Source: Brumicola pallidula DSM 14239 = ACAM 615
Lineage (GTDB): Bacteria; Pseudomonadota; Gammaproteobacteria; Enterobacterales; Alteromonadaceae
Length of the DNA stretch: 64,000 bases
Assembly (NCBI RefSeq): GCF_000428905.1
Contig: NZ_AUAV01000012.1
Span: forward strand, 124,001-188,000
Direction of reading: 5' to 3'
Numbering within the stretch: position 1 is the first letter of the stretch; each line of letters starts with the position of its first letter. Positions 36,504-45,031 of the stretch are shown here, one piece after another. Below the pieces are notes generated by a model. It did not search any database, was not told the DNA's origin, and worked only from the letters and a program-made list of their open reading frames with translations. A program made the position numbers and the translations under genes.

Positions 36504-37805
36504 TTAATTCGCTTCACGGATCTTGTTATCTTCGCTACGCCGGTCTTCTGGTGAATCTAACACCTCTTCAGATTCAGGGTGCATAGGGAGTACATTCGCT
36601 GACGTACGCACCATTGCAACATATCGACTCTCATGGTCTTCTGGTCGTTCCACGATGCGAGAGCGGACCAATTGCATTATTAAGATCAAACTGAAAATAG
36701 CCAAAATACTTAGATAGTATGCTGGTAGGGCGCTAGCACCCATATATTTTAGTGCAAAACCAGCAATCGCCGGCCCAACAAAAGATCCTAAACCATAAAT
36801 CATTAACAGACTACTTGACCCCGCTACCAGATGATCCTTGTGAATTCGATCCACCAAGTGCACAACAGAAATAGGATAAACAGCCAAAACTAAACCACAA
36901 AAAACCGCCGAGAGTGCGGTTATTAATCCGCGTTCACCAGGATAATATTTTGCGCAAATTGCCATCGACAATGCCACTAGCGTTCCGAGTATAAACGTAA
37001 ATAGAATAACTCGTCGGCGATCCATTTTATCTGACCAACGACCTACAGGATATTGGATCAAAGCGCCGCCAAGGATAGAAAGTGAGATAAAGGCTGCTAA
37101 TTCTTTGTCAGTGTAACCTAATTCGCTTACAAACAAAGGGGTTAGCCCCCAAAAGGGTCCCATAATCAAACCTGATACCAAGCAACCGGTTACCGCCACT
37201 GGCGCAGCATCAAAGACTTTTAGAATACTCATAGATGGCATATCAACTGCCACATGCGGTTGCTGTAGGCGTGTCCAAGATATCGGCATAACCGCGGCGG
37301 TAATAAGAAAACTAGCAATGATAAAAAGCGTATAACTAGTCGCATTGTCCACTAGCAATAGCTGTTGAGAAGCGGCAATAGCTATCAAATTGACAAAAGT
37401 ATAAATGGAAAATACACGGCTACGATAAGCATCTTGGGTTTGACCGTTTAGCCAGCTTTCGACAACGGTATAAACCACAAATACACCAAAGCCGGTAAAG
37501 AATCGAATAAACAACCACGCCACTGGCGAAATAAATAGAACGTAGGCTAAAACACTACATCCAAGCAAAGCCGTACAGAACGTAAAGCAGCGAATATGTC
37601 CCATCCGCTTGATCATGGTAGAAGCCATTAACGTTGCTACGAAGGCGCCTAAAAAATAGACGGACGTGAGAATACCTAAAAATTGCCCAGAGAAACCCTC
37701 AGAAACGCCGCGTAAAACTAATAATGTGCTGAGTAAACTGTTGCCCATTAACAGTAAGAAAATACCTAGGAATAAGGCTAAGATAGACACCAGAATTGAA
37801 CGCAT
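36504..37805 (-). CDS. MFS transporter, YcaD family
   Basis: A 433-residue major facilitator with 12 helices. YcaD-type features are the N-terminal GNSLLSTLLVLRGVSEGFS, FTGFGVFVVYTVVESWLNGQTQDAYRSRVFSIY near 110 and the central motif GRWSDKMDRRRVI near 255 with LVDRIHKDHLVAGSSSLLMIYGLGSFVGP near 310. The C-terminal tail (about 50 residues) is charged and cytosolic. Substrate of this family is not established. No operon partner. Confidence 0.85.
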   Translation of the reverse strand: MRSILVSILALFLGIFLLLMGNSLLSTLLVLRGVSEGFSGQFLGILTSVYFLGAFVATLMASTMIKRMGHIRCFTFCTALLGCSVLAYVLFISPVAWLFIRFFTGFGVFVVYTVVESWLNGQTQDAYRSRVFSIYTFVNLIAIAASQQLLLVDNATSYTLFIIASFLITAAVMPISWTRLQQPHVAVDMPSMSILKVFDAAPVAVTGCLVSGLIMGPFWGLTPLFVSELGYTDKELAAFISLSILGGALIQYPVGRWSDKMDRRRVILFTFILGTLVALSMAICAKYYPGERGLITALSAVFCGLVLAVYPISVVHLVDRIHKDHLVAGSSSLLMIYGLGSFVGPAIAGFALKYMGASALPAYYLSILAIFSLILIMQLVRSRIVERPEDHESRYVAMVRTSANVLPMHPESEEVLDSPEDRRSEDNKIREAN

Positions 37806-37917
37806 AACGGTTCCGAAAATGCAGAGAAAGTAAGACGGGCCGATTATAACCTAAAGGCTACGAAATCAACAACCGTTGAATAGACAAGTCGCTGGTATTA
37901 TGCTCGAAGAATTTTGC

Positions 37918-39354
37918 CTACCCTCTAAAACCAAAGAATTTGTTATTAACAATTTCATTTACAGCATCTTTGGGAAGCGCCTTCTCCCAATTCCCTCGGC
38001 CTTTGGGAATTTGTTTTAATATGGATCTAGAGAAGATTTTAAACAGCTCTTTATCACTGCAATCGATACCTGAAATAAAGTCGTTTTCCAGTAAGTGGCG
38101 ATATAGAAAGCGTAAGTGCTCAGGCACTTTTACATCAGTGAACTTGCTAATTTCGCCTTCAGAATTAAGCTCAGGATAAACAAACAGACGTGTATGGTCG
38201 GGAAATAGTTTACCAAAACCTTCTAAGATACCGCCTTCAACACCACGATAAAAGTCCTCATCGAAAATTTGCTTAACGTTTATCATGCCTACTACTATGC
38301 CGATGTTTAGATTAGTGTATTGGCGAAAGTATGCGCGCAGAGAAAAATAGCGTGTGTAATCTGAAATCATTACATGATAACCCAAGGAATGTAGCACTTG
38401 CACTCGCTGAATAATATCCTGCTCAGAGAAATTAGCGTCATTACCTTTTGCATCGTTAAGGGAAATTTCAGCAATAGCAATGGTGTTTTCTGGTGTCACA
38501 TCTTCAAGTTCATAGAAAGACCGTTTACCTTGTTCTATCATATCTATATTTAGCTTTGTCACTGGGCGGAATGAACCGCGTATTGTTAACACATTCTTTT
38601 TGTAAAGTAATTCTGCAGGCACTGCTACCGAACCATCTGGTTTCAGCATAATCGCGCGTGTTTTCCAGCTTCTAATCAAGTGAATGTTTTTCATTCGATT
38701 ATCTAAGTCCTCAAAATATGGGCCTTGAAAATCAATTGAATCAATTTCAATACGTTTGGTTTTCATATTGTCAGTTAACGAATCAATAATTGTTTTAGGA
38801 TTCTCAAAATAGTAGAACGCAGCGTAAATTAGGTTAACACCGAGTACGCCTAATGCTTGTTGCTGGGCTTCGGCGTTATCATCACGCATTCTAACATGCA
38901 CGGTTATTTCAGACGCTTCTGCGCCTGGGTACATTTGTACCCTTATTCCGCACCAGGCGTGACACTCGTTATCACTTTTAAAGCTTTTAGCAGCGACCGT
39001 AGCTGCGTAAGCAAAATAACGTGAGGACTTGGAACGAATATCACCGACTCGTTCAACCACAAGTTTGAATTCTTGGTCCATCATGGCTTGAACTCTTGAC
39101 TTACTGACGTAACGTCGATCTTCTTGGACGCCGTAAATAGCGTCAGAAAACTTCATATCATAGGCTGACATGGTTTTAGCAATTGTACCTGCAGCGGCAC
39201 CCGCCAGAAAAAACTGTCTGGCTACTTCCTGTCCAGCGCCAATCTCAACGATGGTACCGTACTTTTTTTCGTCTAAATTAATGCGTAATGCTTTTTGGCT
39301 AGTGCTGCGTGCGCTGACTTGTTTATCCATGATATTCCCAAAGTAATTAAGCAT
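37918..39354 (-). CDS. Conserved protein of unknown function (about 470-478 residues)
   Basis: A 478-residue soluble protein; ATG 39330 (residue 9) is an equally likely start. Well-ordered sequence with VEIGAGQEVARQFFLAGAAAGTIAKTMSAYDMKFSDAIYG, then a Cys pair in NECHAWCGIRVQMYPGAEASEITVHVRMRD, LNIGIVVGMINVKQIFDEDFYRGVEGGILEGFGKLF and a C-terminal PEHLRFLYRHLLENDFI. No signal peptide, membrane helix or known enzyme motif. I recall similar proteins in marine gammaproteobacteria and cyanobacteria given conflicting names; I do not assign a function. The ISDYTRYFSLRAYFRQYTNLNIGIVVG part suggests an alpha/beta fold. Confidence 0.8.
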   Translation of the reverse strand: MLNYFGNIMDKQVSARSTSQKALRINLDEKKYGTIVEIGAGQEVARQFFLAGAAAGTIAKTMSAYDMKFSDAIYGVQEDRRYVSKSRVQAMMDQEFKLVVERVGDIRSKSSRYFAYAATVAAKSFKSDNECHAWCGIRVQMYPGAEASEITVHVRMRDDNAEAQQQALGVLGVNLIYAAFYYFENPKTIIDSLTDNMKTKRIEIDSIDFQGPYFEDLDNRMKNIHLIRSWKTRAIMLKPDGSVAVPAELLYKKNVLTIRGSFRPVTKLNIDMIEQGKRSFYELEDVTPENTIAIAEISLNDAKGNDANFSEQDIIQRVQVLHSLGYHVMISDYTRYFSLRAYFRQYTNLNIGIVVGMINVKQIFDEDFYRGVEGGILEGFGKLFPDHTRLFVYPELNSEGEISKFTDVKVPEHLRFLYRHLLENDFISGIDCSDKELFKIFSRSILKQIPKGRGNWEKALPKDAVNEIVNNKFFGFRG

Positions 39355-39499
39355 TAGTATGGTGTTTCTGTGTGCAGATTATTTAGGGTTATGGCGATAC
39401 TGTCAACTTAATGAAACAAGCGATGCAATCATACACCTTGATGGGCGCAAAAACGGCGAGGCATATCGACTGACCGCAAGGTGCTATTTGGTGAAAATA

Positions 39500-40429
39500 C
39501 TACCACTGATAACTGATACCTACGCTAGCCACGTTTTGTTTGTAAGTTAAGCTATCTAGGTCAGAGCTATAGTCTCCGCGTTCTAACTCTGTTTTTAGCG
39601 CTAAATTATCTAATATATTGAGTGACCAACTTGCTGTAATTACGTGTCCGTTATCGTCTCGTTGTGTTTTTTCTTCAGACTCTGACCCCACATTTTGTAG
39701 GCCAAGGTAGTCTTTTACTTGATAGCGCCAATCTAGGCCAATCTGAGAACCCAATCCAAATAGTGTGAATTTGTGTGAAACCTTAGAAGCAATTCCCGCT
39801 CCTTTAAAACTAAATGCTTGATTGATTGCATTTTCTTTCTCGATGTTAACGCCAAGCATAAGCATCGTATTGGCGTTATTGATAAAATGAAATATGTCGG
39901 TAGACAAAGCCAACGCCTCTGCATCCCTATCGCTTAACTCGGCAAACGATTTATTCTTAATTTTAAAGCTTGTGCGTATATAAGTTTGTGGTTTAACAAA
40001 TGACCCATAATAAACAGTAGCTTGCTGAAATTCAAAGAACGTTTTTGTAGCTAAACTTGCTGTTGCTGCATCAAGTCTAAGCCCAATTTCGCCGTTATTT
40101 AAATGGTAGCTTGTATCCACATTGGCTTGATGTAGAGCCAAGTCATATTGGCTGAATTTATTATAATTTTGCTGTTGATATGAATAACCTGTAGTTACCT
40201 TTATTTTCTCATTGGCTAACCATTTTGCGTTAAGTTGTATGCCAATTTCGTTTCCGCTATCGCTATCGCTTGACACATTATCAATCTCATCAACACTCAA
40301 TGCTGAATTGTTAATTAATCCTGCGCTAACTTCACCACTAACGCTAAAGTCACTGTTTGAATCTGCTAGTACGCTAGCACTGGCAGATACTACTAACAAA
40401 CTAATAATCTTGCATATAATTAATTTCAT
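39500..40429 (-). CDS. Outer-membrane beta-barrel protein
   Basis: 309 residues. A signal peptide (about 1-22, LLVVSASASVLA/DS) leads to alternating amphipathic strands ending in VASVGISYQW, a C-terminal aromatic residue typical of outer-membrane barrels. A Ser/Asp-rich linker (VSSDSDSG) is near residue 55. It follows the acidic repeat-protein gene by 66 bases on the same strand and is likely in the same transcript, so it falls under the putative ECF promoter at 41488-41513. The exact barrel family is not recognised; it could be a secretion port or surface anchor for the repeat protein. Confidence 0.75.
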   Translation of the reverse strand: MKLIICKIISLLVVSASASVLADSNSDFSVSGEVSAGLINNSALSVDEIDNVSSDSDSGNEIGIQLNAKWLANEKIKVTTGYSYQQQNYNKFSQYDLALHQANVDTSYHLNNGEIGLRLDAATASLATKTFFEFQQATVYYGSFVKPQTYIRTSFKIKNKSFAELSDRDAEALALSTDIFHFINNANTMLMLGVNIEKENAINQAFSFKGAGIASKVSHKFTLFGLGSQIGLDWRYQVKDYLGLQNVGSESEEKTQRDDNGHVITASWSLNILDNLALKTELERGDYSSDLDSLTYKQNVASVGISYQW

Positions 40430-40495
40430 TTTAGAATCCTTACGAGAATGAGATTAACGCCGACCCCAGGCCGGCGTTAATAGGTAAGTCAATAA

Positions 40496-41449
40496 TTAAA
40501 GACCTAGACTTAAGTCATTACTGATGTTGTTGACTACTTCCGCTGCGGTGGCTGCTGCGATCTCGTTGTTGATCTGTTCAGAAACCAAGGTACTGATTTG
40601 ACTATTCACCGATTCAGAAACTGAGTTCTGAGTATTACTGGTTATGGAGTCAAGCACGTTAGCCTGAATAGTTTGGTCGATAACAGTTGATGCGTCAGTG
40701 GCAGCGGTTAAACCGCTATCTGCGTCTTCTGCTGTTGCTTCAGTGTCGGGATCTTCTGCAGTTGCTAAAGTCTCAGGATCTTCCTGAATTAATGCGTTAT
40801 CAGCATTACCAATAGACTCGGAAGACTCCCCAGACTCATCATTATTAGTGCTTAGCAGTGAAGCTGAATCTAATGTTGTGTTGCTTGCTAATGCCGAGAC
40901 ACTTGTTAATTGGCCTTCGAAGCCATCAGACGCACCCGTTAGCAAGTTGTTGCCAACGTCAGAAAGGTTATCGAGGGTTTTGACCGTTGCCGTTTGCACG
41001 GTTTCAATTTTTACGACATTGCTCATATCTACATTATTTACGCTTGATTGCGCTTCCTCTGAATCATCCGAGTCTTCTGAATCAACTGAGTTACCTGAAT
41101 CAACTGAGTTATCCGATTCAACTGAGTTATCTGATTCAACTGAGTTATCTGACTGAATTGAGCCCTCTGAAACATCCGAGTCATCTTCATCGTCTATAGA
41201 CTCCTCTGAACCCGATATTGATATATTACCAGCCTGCGCTTTCACCTTAGTAGAAGACGTTGCTGAAGCGTCAGTATTTATCTGTGTTTCAGTTTGCTCA
41301 GAGTTTGTAGTGCTAGATTGTGTTGCATTGGTTTGCTTGGAAGCACTGATTGATTGGCTTACGCCGGTGTCGGCAGCGAACGCGGTCATTGATATTTGTG
41401 CAACGCCTGCAATTACCATTACTTGTACTATTTTATTAAACTTAGTCAT
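40496..41449 (-). CDS. Exported acidic Ser/Asp-repeat protein
   Basis: 317 residues from ATG 41449, chosen over an upstream ATG at 41482 because GAGGA (41458-41462) precedes it. Residues 1-24 form a signal peptide (VMVIAGVAQISMTAFA). The mature protein is low-complexity and strongly acidic: Ser/Thr/Gln-rich start, hexapeptide S-D-N-S-V-E repeats in the first half, then Ala/Thr/Asp-rich sequence with EDPDTEATAEDPD-like repeats. No known domain. It lies downstream of a candidate ECF promoter and upstream of a barrel gene. A surface or matrix protein is plausible, and the nearby secreted subtilase may process it; both are inference. Confidence 0.75.
   Translation of the reverse strand: MTKFNKIVQVMVIAGVAQISMTAFAADTGVSQSISASKQTNATQSSTTNSEQTETQINTDASATSSTKVKAQAGNISISGSEESIDDEDDSDVSEGSIQSDNSVESDNSVESDNSVDSGNSVDSEDSDDSEEAQSSVNNVDMSNVVKIETVQTATVKTLDNLSDVGNNLLTGASDGFEGQLTSVSALASNTTLDSASLLSTNNDESGESSESIGNADNALIQEDPETLATAEDPDTEATAEDADSGLTAATDASTVIDQTIQANVLDSITSNTQNSVSESVNSQISTLVSEQINNEIAAATAAEVVNNISNDLSLGL
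41077..41148. repeat. 18-bp tandem repeat encoding S-D-N-S-V-E hexapeptides
   Basis: Four near-perfect 18-bp units (starts 41077, 41095, 41113, 41131) with degenerate flanking copies. They encode (SDNSVE)n in the acidic exported protein and are a likely site of copy-number variation. Confidence 0.85.
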
Positions 41450-41487
41450 TTTAGGTTTCCTCGTGTTTGTTTTGAATGACACTTGGA

Positions 41488-41513
41488 TAACGGATCAAAA
41501 ATTGATTTATTCC
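41488..41513 (-). promoter_or_regulatory. Candidate ECF-sigma promoter of the repeat-protein gene
   Basis: On the minus strand GGAATAAA (41513-41506) and CGTTA (41492-41488) are 21 bases apart start to start. The same pair with identical spacing precedes the sigma gene at 43075. The -10-like element is about 38 bases before the ATG. Confidence 0.6.
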
Positions 41514-41619
41514 CTATTTTTTGAAAAAACTTAATAAATGGAGTTTTATAATTAGAAACCGGCGGGAAAGGACCAGGCAGAACTGAACAGACGTGAATAC
41601 TAAAACCGGCTAGTAACTA

Positions 41620-43005
41620 CTAAGGTTGAATGGCGCCGAATCCGAAAATAGGATCTTTACCCGTGGGGCCCAGATCAATTGCTTTTTCAGCAAGAGCACT
41701 CAGCACGTCGCTTCTATTTTCTGCCGCGTTTTGTCTGCGAGCCACTATGCACGCTAGTGCAGCCGATACGACTGGTGCCGCCATTGAAGTTCCTGACTCA
41801 CGACCAGTTCGTCGTTGAGATTGTGCTGTCAATACATTGACTCCAAATGCAGAGTAATCAATGTAAGTGCCCTGATTTGACCATCGGTAAGGTTGCTGAT
41901 GTTGATCAATCGCGCTCACAGCTATAACGTCTTGGTATCCAGCAGGGAAAACAGCAGCGGCAGCCGGCCCTTCATTACCTGCGGCGGCAACGATAAAAGC
42001 CCCTTGCTTATTCGCGGCATTAACAACGGCTTTTAATATTGCGTTGTCGGGCCCTGCAAGGCTCATATTTATAACTTTTACATGCTCCTCTATTAACCAA
42101 TTTATTGCTTCAATCATGGCATTTAATGTTGCCCCTTGGGCATAATCTGATCGACGATAAAAAACTTCGGCAGAGTACAAATGAGCGCCTTTAAGCAAAG
42201 GCGCTAGATTATCAATTTTTCCTAGAAGTACACTAGCTACTGCTGTTCCGTGCAATAAAGGAGACTTTACGTTGCCAGATAGAAACGATTTTGCTGTGAT
42301 TTTGGCATCATTAAATGCTGGGTGAGCCTGATCTACAGCACTATCTATCATCCCAATGCGTAAATCGTCTGCGCAAAATGAGGCACCTAGTCTCCTTAGA
42401 TTTGATTGCGCTTGGCTTTGTTTATCATTATTCGGTTGCGAGATAGCGGGCGGAATGTTTAGCGCAGATTGAGCTTGATAAACGTGGTTTCGATCTAGTG
42501 TAGCAATAACAGATCCTGACAAATAAACGGCCAACGCTTGTTTTGAATCAAGATTTTCAGGAACTGTAAAACGTAATAAGGACAGTTTTAACCCGTCGTA
42601 TGAGCGGTTTGATTCGATACTAGCGCCTAACGATGTTAATTTGCTTTTGGTACTCTCATCGGCTAACACTATCCATTGGTTTTTTACCGCGCGCCAATTA
42701 TCTTCAACTTTCACCTCTGTCCAAGCTGGATTCAAAATGTCATCACCTATCGCTAACGCATCGGGAAGTGCACTCAGTGGCGAAGTTACTAGTGACTCAA
42801 TTGGCGGCATCAAGCTGTCGTTGATTGCTTGCTCTGACAATCTTTTATTTAAGGGCAGGCGCAATGTATTTACCACAGAGTCAATTTTATCAATTGGCGT
42901 TATACTTCCAATACTTTGTTCAATAGCTCTAGCGCTTGCTAATTGGCTTATGCAAACTGTTATTAGTGTTATCAATACCAATATGGTGGTTTTTATAAAG
43001 GTCAT
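41620..43005 (-). CDS. Secreted S8 (subtilisin-family) serine peptidase
   Basis: 461 residues. A signal peptide occupies about 1-26 (ILVLITLITVCISQLASARA). A pro-region (about 30-205) includes an inhibitor-like segment. The peptidase domain has Asp221 (IGMIDSAVD), His252 (LLHGTAVAS), oxyanion Asn344 (AAAGNEGP) and Ser407 (SGTSMAAPV). The domain ends near the C terminus, with no anchor or sorting domain visible. It is divergent from the ECF sigma gene with a 128-base region between, and a weak ECF-like motif lies upstream of it. It may process the repeat protein or a regulator of the locus; the latter is speculation. Confidence 0.88.
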   Translation of the reverse strand: MTFIKTTILVLITLITVCISQLASARAIEQSIGSITPIDKIDSVVNTLRLPLNKRLSEQAINDSLMPPIESLVTSPLSALPDALAIGDDILNPAWTEVKVEDNWRAVKNQWIVLADESTKSKLTSLGASIESNRSYDGLKLSLLRFTVPENLDSKQALAVYLSGSVIATLDRNHVYQAQSALNIPPAISQPNNDKQSQAQSNLRRLGASFCADDLRIGMIDSAVDQAHPAFNDAKITAKSFLSGNVKSPLLHGTAVASVLLGKIDNLAPLLKGAHLYSAEVFYRRSDYAQGATLNAMIEAINWLIEEHVKVINMSLAGPDNAILKAVVNAANKQGAFIVAAAGNEGPAAAAVFPAGYQDVIAVSAIDQHQQPYRWSNQGTYIDYSAFGVNVLTAQSQRRTGRESGTSMAAPVVSAALACIVARRQNAAENRSDVLSALAEKAIDLGPTGKDPIFGFGAIQP

Positions 43006-43039
43006 GCAGTCCTCTGTAATATGCTGCTTAGTTTTCGAG

Positions 43040-43066
43040 TAAACGTTTCAGCTAAAAATAAATTTC
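43040..43066 (-). promoter_or_regulatory. Weak ECF-like promoter motif upstream of the subtilase gene
   Basis: On the minus strand GAAATT (from 43066) and CGTTTA (from 43045) have the same 21-base spacing as the two stronger copies, but the first element departs from GGAATA. Plausible third member only. Confidence 0.35.
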
Positions 43067-43074
43067 ATTTTTTT

Positions 43075-43100
43075 GGAATAAAATTAACCTTGGCGCGTTA
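43075..43100 (+). promoter_or_regulatory. Candidate autoregulatory ECF-sigma promoter
   Basis: GGAATAAA (from 43075) and CGTTA (43096-43100), 21 bases apart start to start, match exactly the motif upstream of the repeat-protein gene. The -10-like element is 34 bases before ATG 43134. ECF factors commonly recognise GGAA-type -35 and CGT-type -10 elements and activate their own gene. Confidence 0.6.
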
Positions 43101-43133
43101 CCTTGATAACAAGTGAGAAAAAAGAGAAAAAAA

Positions 43134-43640
43134 ATGAATGAATCTTCCGTGAGCGTATCGTATGAAAATATCATACCAATGTTACGTCGTTTTGCCTATT
43201 CCCTAACGGGCAGTACCGCTGATGCCGACGACTTGGTGCAGGCGACATTCGAGAAAATCTTAAACAAGGGTATTCCAGAGAATGTTGAAGCCGTGAAATG
43301 GGCATTCAAAGTCTGTCGAAACGTTTGGATTGATGAATATCGTTCGCAAAAAGTCAGACAAAGAGCGACTCAAGTGCCAGAATTACAAGAGAAAGTAATT
43401 GATCCTCAGTCAACTCCGCATGAAGCAAAAGAGCATATTGCCAAGGTCAATGCTGCGATGGGCACTTTGCCTGACGACCAGCGTTCGATTTTATCATTGG
43501 TGGCTTTAAAGGGCATGTCGTATAAAGAGGTAGCGGTTATCTCGGGCATCCCAGTAGGGACAGTGATGTCGCGATTATCTAGGGCACGCACGAGTCTACT
43601 CGAGATGCTAGAAAATCAAACAGCAGGACAAAAATCATGA
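43134..43640 (+). CDS. ECF-type RNA polymerase sigma factor
   Basis: 168 residues from ATG 43134; an earlier in-frame GTG at 43113 is less likely. Region 2 includes LRRFAYSLTGSTADADDLVQATFEKIL and WAFKVCRNVWIDEYRSQKVR; region 4 is LPDDQRSILSLVALKGMSYKEVAVISGIPVGTVMSRLSRARTSLLEML. Only sigma 2 and 4 are present, as in ECF factors. The stop overlaps the start of the next gene (anti-sigma) by four bases (ATGA). It should direct transcription from GGAATAAA-N13-CGTTA-like promoters here. Confidence 0.9.
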   Translation: MNESSVSVSYENIIPMLRRFAYSLTGSTADADDLVQATFEKILNKGIPENVEAVKWAFKVCRNVWIDEYRSQKVRQRATQVPELQEKVIDPQSTPHEAKEHIAKVNAAMGTLPDDQRSILSLVALKGMSYKEVAVISGIPVGTVMSRLSRARTSLLEMLENQTAGQKS

Positions 43641-44353
43641 AAATAACCGACGAAAAATTGAGTGCGTTTCTAGATGCAGAATTAGCGCCAAATGATATGG
43701 ATATAATTCGTAAAGCACTCGAGGTGGATGATGCTTTAGTGATGCGCCTCGCGGAACTTAGCCAGGTTGACCAATGGGTAGTTGAAAATGCTGAACAAAT
43801 AGACGCAACGCCAATGCCGGAGAAGCTAGTAGAGCTAGCACAACAAATTGATAAAGGGCAAAAGCAAAATAATATAGTGCAGTTGTCGAATTGGAAATTA
43901 GTAAAAACCAACATAAATACGTCAATGTCGATAGCCGCCAGTGTGGTATTAGCGATAATCGTTGGTGTATCTACGATTAATTATCAGGCAGCGCCAACGA
44001 TTTCTAATCAGATAGCCAAAGTATTAGATTCGTCTATTAGCGGTCAAACAAGCTTAATTGCCGAAAATACAAGTGTTAAGGCTCAGCTTAGTTTTGCTAA
44101 TAAAGAGGGGGATCTTTGTCGTCAGTATCTTTTACTTGAAGAGGAGGCTAATTCAACCAACATTGCTTGTAAGGAAAATAAGCGCTGGCGTCTGCGTGCT
44201 TCTATTCAAGAAAACGAAATTAATACTCAGCGCTATCAGGCTGCCAGTAAGGAGCAATCATTAGAAACGGTGATAGACGTCATGATTGCGGGGGCTCCAT
44301 TAAATACAGAGCAAGAACAAAGCGCCATTTCAAAACAATGGCAATCACGATAA
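43637..44353 (+). CDS. Membrane anti-sigma factor
   Basis: 238 residues. The cytosolic N-terminal part (KITDEKLSAFLDAELAPNDMDIIRKALEVDDALVMRLAELSQVDQWV) resembles the anti-sigma domain that clamps ECF sigma factors. A single membrane helix follows at about 96-115 (MSIAASVVLAIIVGVST) and then a periplasmic segment of about 120 residues with two Cys, rich in Gln/Glu. Translational coupling to the sigma gene supports the pairing. The periplasmic part is not of a recognised family and may sense or interact with the lipoprotein or subtilase. Confidence 0.8.
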   Translation: MKITDEKLSAFLDAELAPNDMDIIRKALEVDDALVMRLAELSQVDQWVVENAEQIDATPMPEKLVELAQQIDKGQKQNNIVQLSNWKLVKTNINTSMSIAASVVLAIIVGVSTINYQAAPTISNQIAKVLDSSISGQTSLIAENTSVKAQLSFANKEGDLCRQYLLLEEEANSTNIACKENKRWRLRASIQENEINTQRYQAASKEQSLETVIDVMIAGAPLNTEQEQSAISKQWQSR

Positions 44354-44369
44354 CCAAACGAGGTGAAAT

Positions 44370-44891
44370 ATGAAAACAATCATGATTTTTTTATCCATAA
44401 CGATATTGTTAGCAGGCTGCACATCAAAACCAGATTATCGCGCAGCGACAAACGGTTCGGCAGGCCATAGCGAGCAAAAAATATCAGAAGACAGATACAG
44501 AGTGCAATTTAAAATATACTCTAACAGCGTCGCCGACGCGACCGATTTTGCTCTATTAAGGTCTGCACAATTAACCCAACAAGAAGGCTTTGATTGGTTT
44601 CTAATAACCAGTAAAGAAACCTTTATAGAATCAACAAAAACGCAGCCTGCGACTAGTATTGGTTTGTCGCAAAATCGTCAAACTTTAAGGCAGTGCGGTT
44701 TGCTCACATGCGATACTTATCAGCGACCATCGACCCAAATGGACGCGTCTATTTCGTTAAGCTCACAGAACGACCGCAAAGAAGTGAACACGGTTTTAGA
44801 TATTAGAATGGGTAAGGGTATGAAGCCCAACGATGACAGTTATCACGCACAAGATGTAATTGACAACTTAGGAAATAAGGCTACTGAATAG
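44370..44891 (+). CDS. Lipoprotein, CC0125/CC1285-like
   Basis: 173 residues. Lipoprotein signal with lipobox LLAGC (Cys17), then RYRVQFKIYSNSVADATDFALLRSAQLTQQEGFDWFLI, the pattern I associate with the CC0125/CC1285 lipoprotein family (residues about 45-85). It lies 16 bases after the anti-sigma gene, so it is the third gene of the sigma operon. It should sit in the outer or inner membrane facing the periplasm. A role as envelope sensor for the anti-sigma factor is possible but unproved. Confidence 0.75.
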   Translation: MKTIMIFLSITILLAGCTSKPDYRAATNGSAGHSEQKISEDRYRVQFKIYSNSVADATDFALLRSAQLTQQEGFDWFLITSKETFIESTKTQPATSIGLSQNRQTLRQCGLLTCDTYQRPSTQMDASISLSSQNDRKEVNTVLDIRMGKGMKPNDDSYHAQDVIDNLGNKATE

Positions 44892-44916
44892 GTAAAGAGA
44901 AGCTCTTTAGTTTGAC

Positions 44917-44948
44917 AAAACGACCGAGATAAATAACTCGGTCGTTTT
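44917..44948. terminator. Strong bidirectional intrinsic terminator
   Basis: A perfect 12-bp stem (AAAACGACCGAG, 44917-44928, with CTCGGTCGTTTT, 44937-44948) around an 8-base AT loop. The U-run is built into the stem on either strand. It ends the sigma operon and can serve the convergent gene at 45032. Confidence 0.88.
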
Positions 44949-45031
44949 ATGTAAGCAAAAATAATTATTGGTTATCAACATTATTTATAAAAAGCTGGCA
45001 ATTTGTAAAAGCCTATCAACCTATCAAAAGC

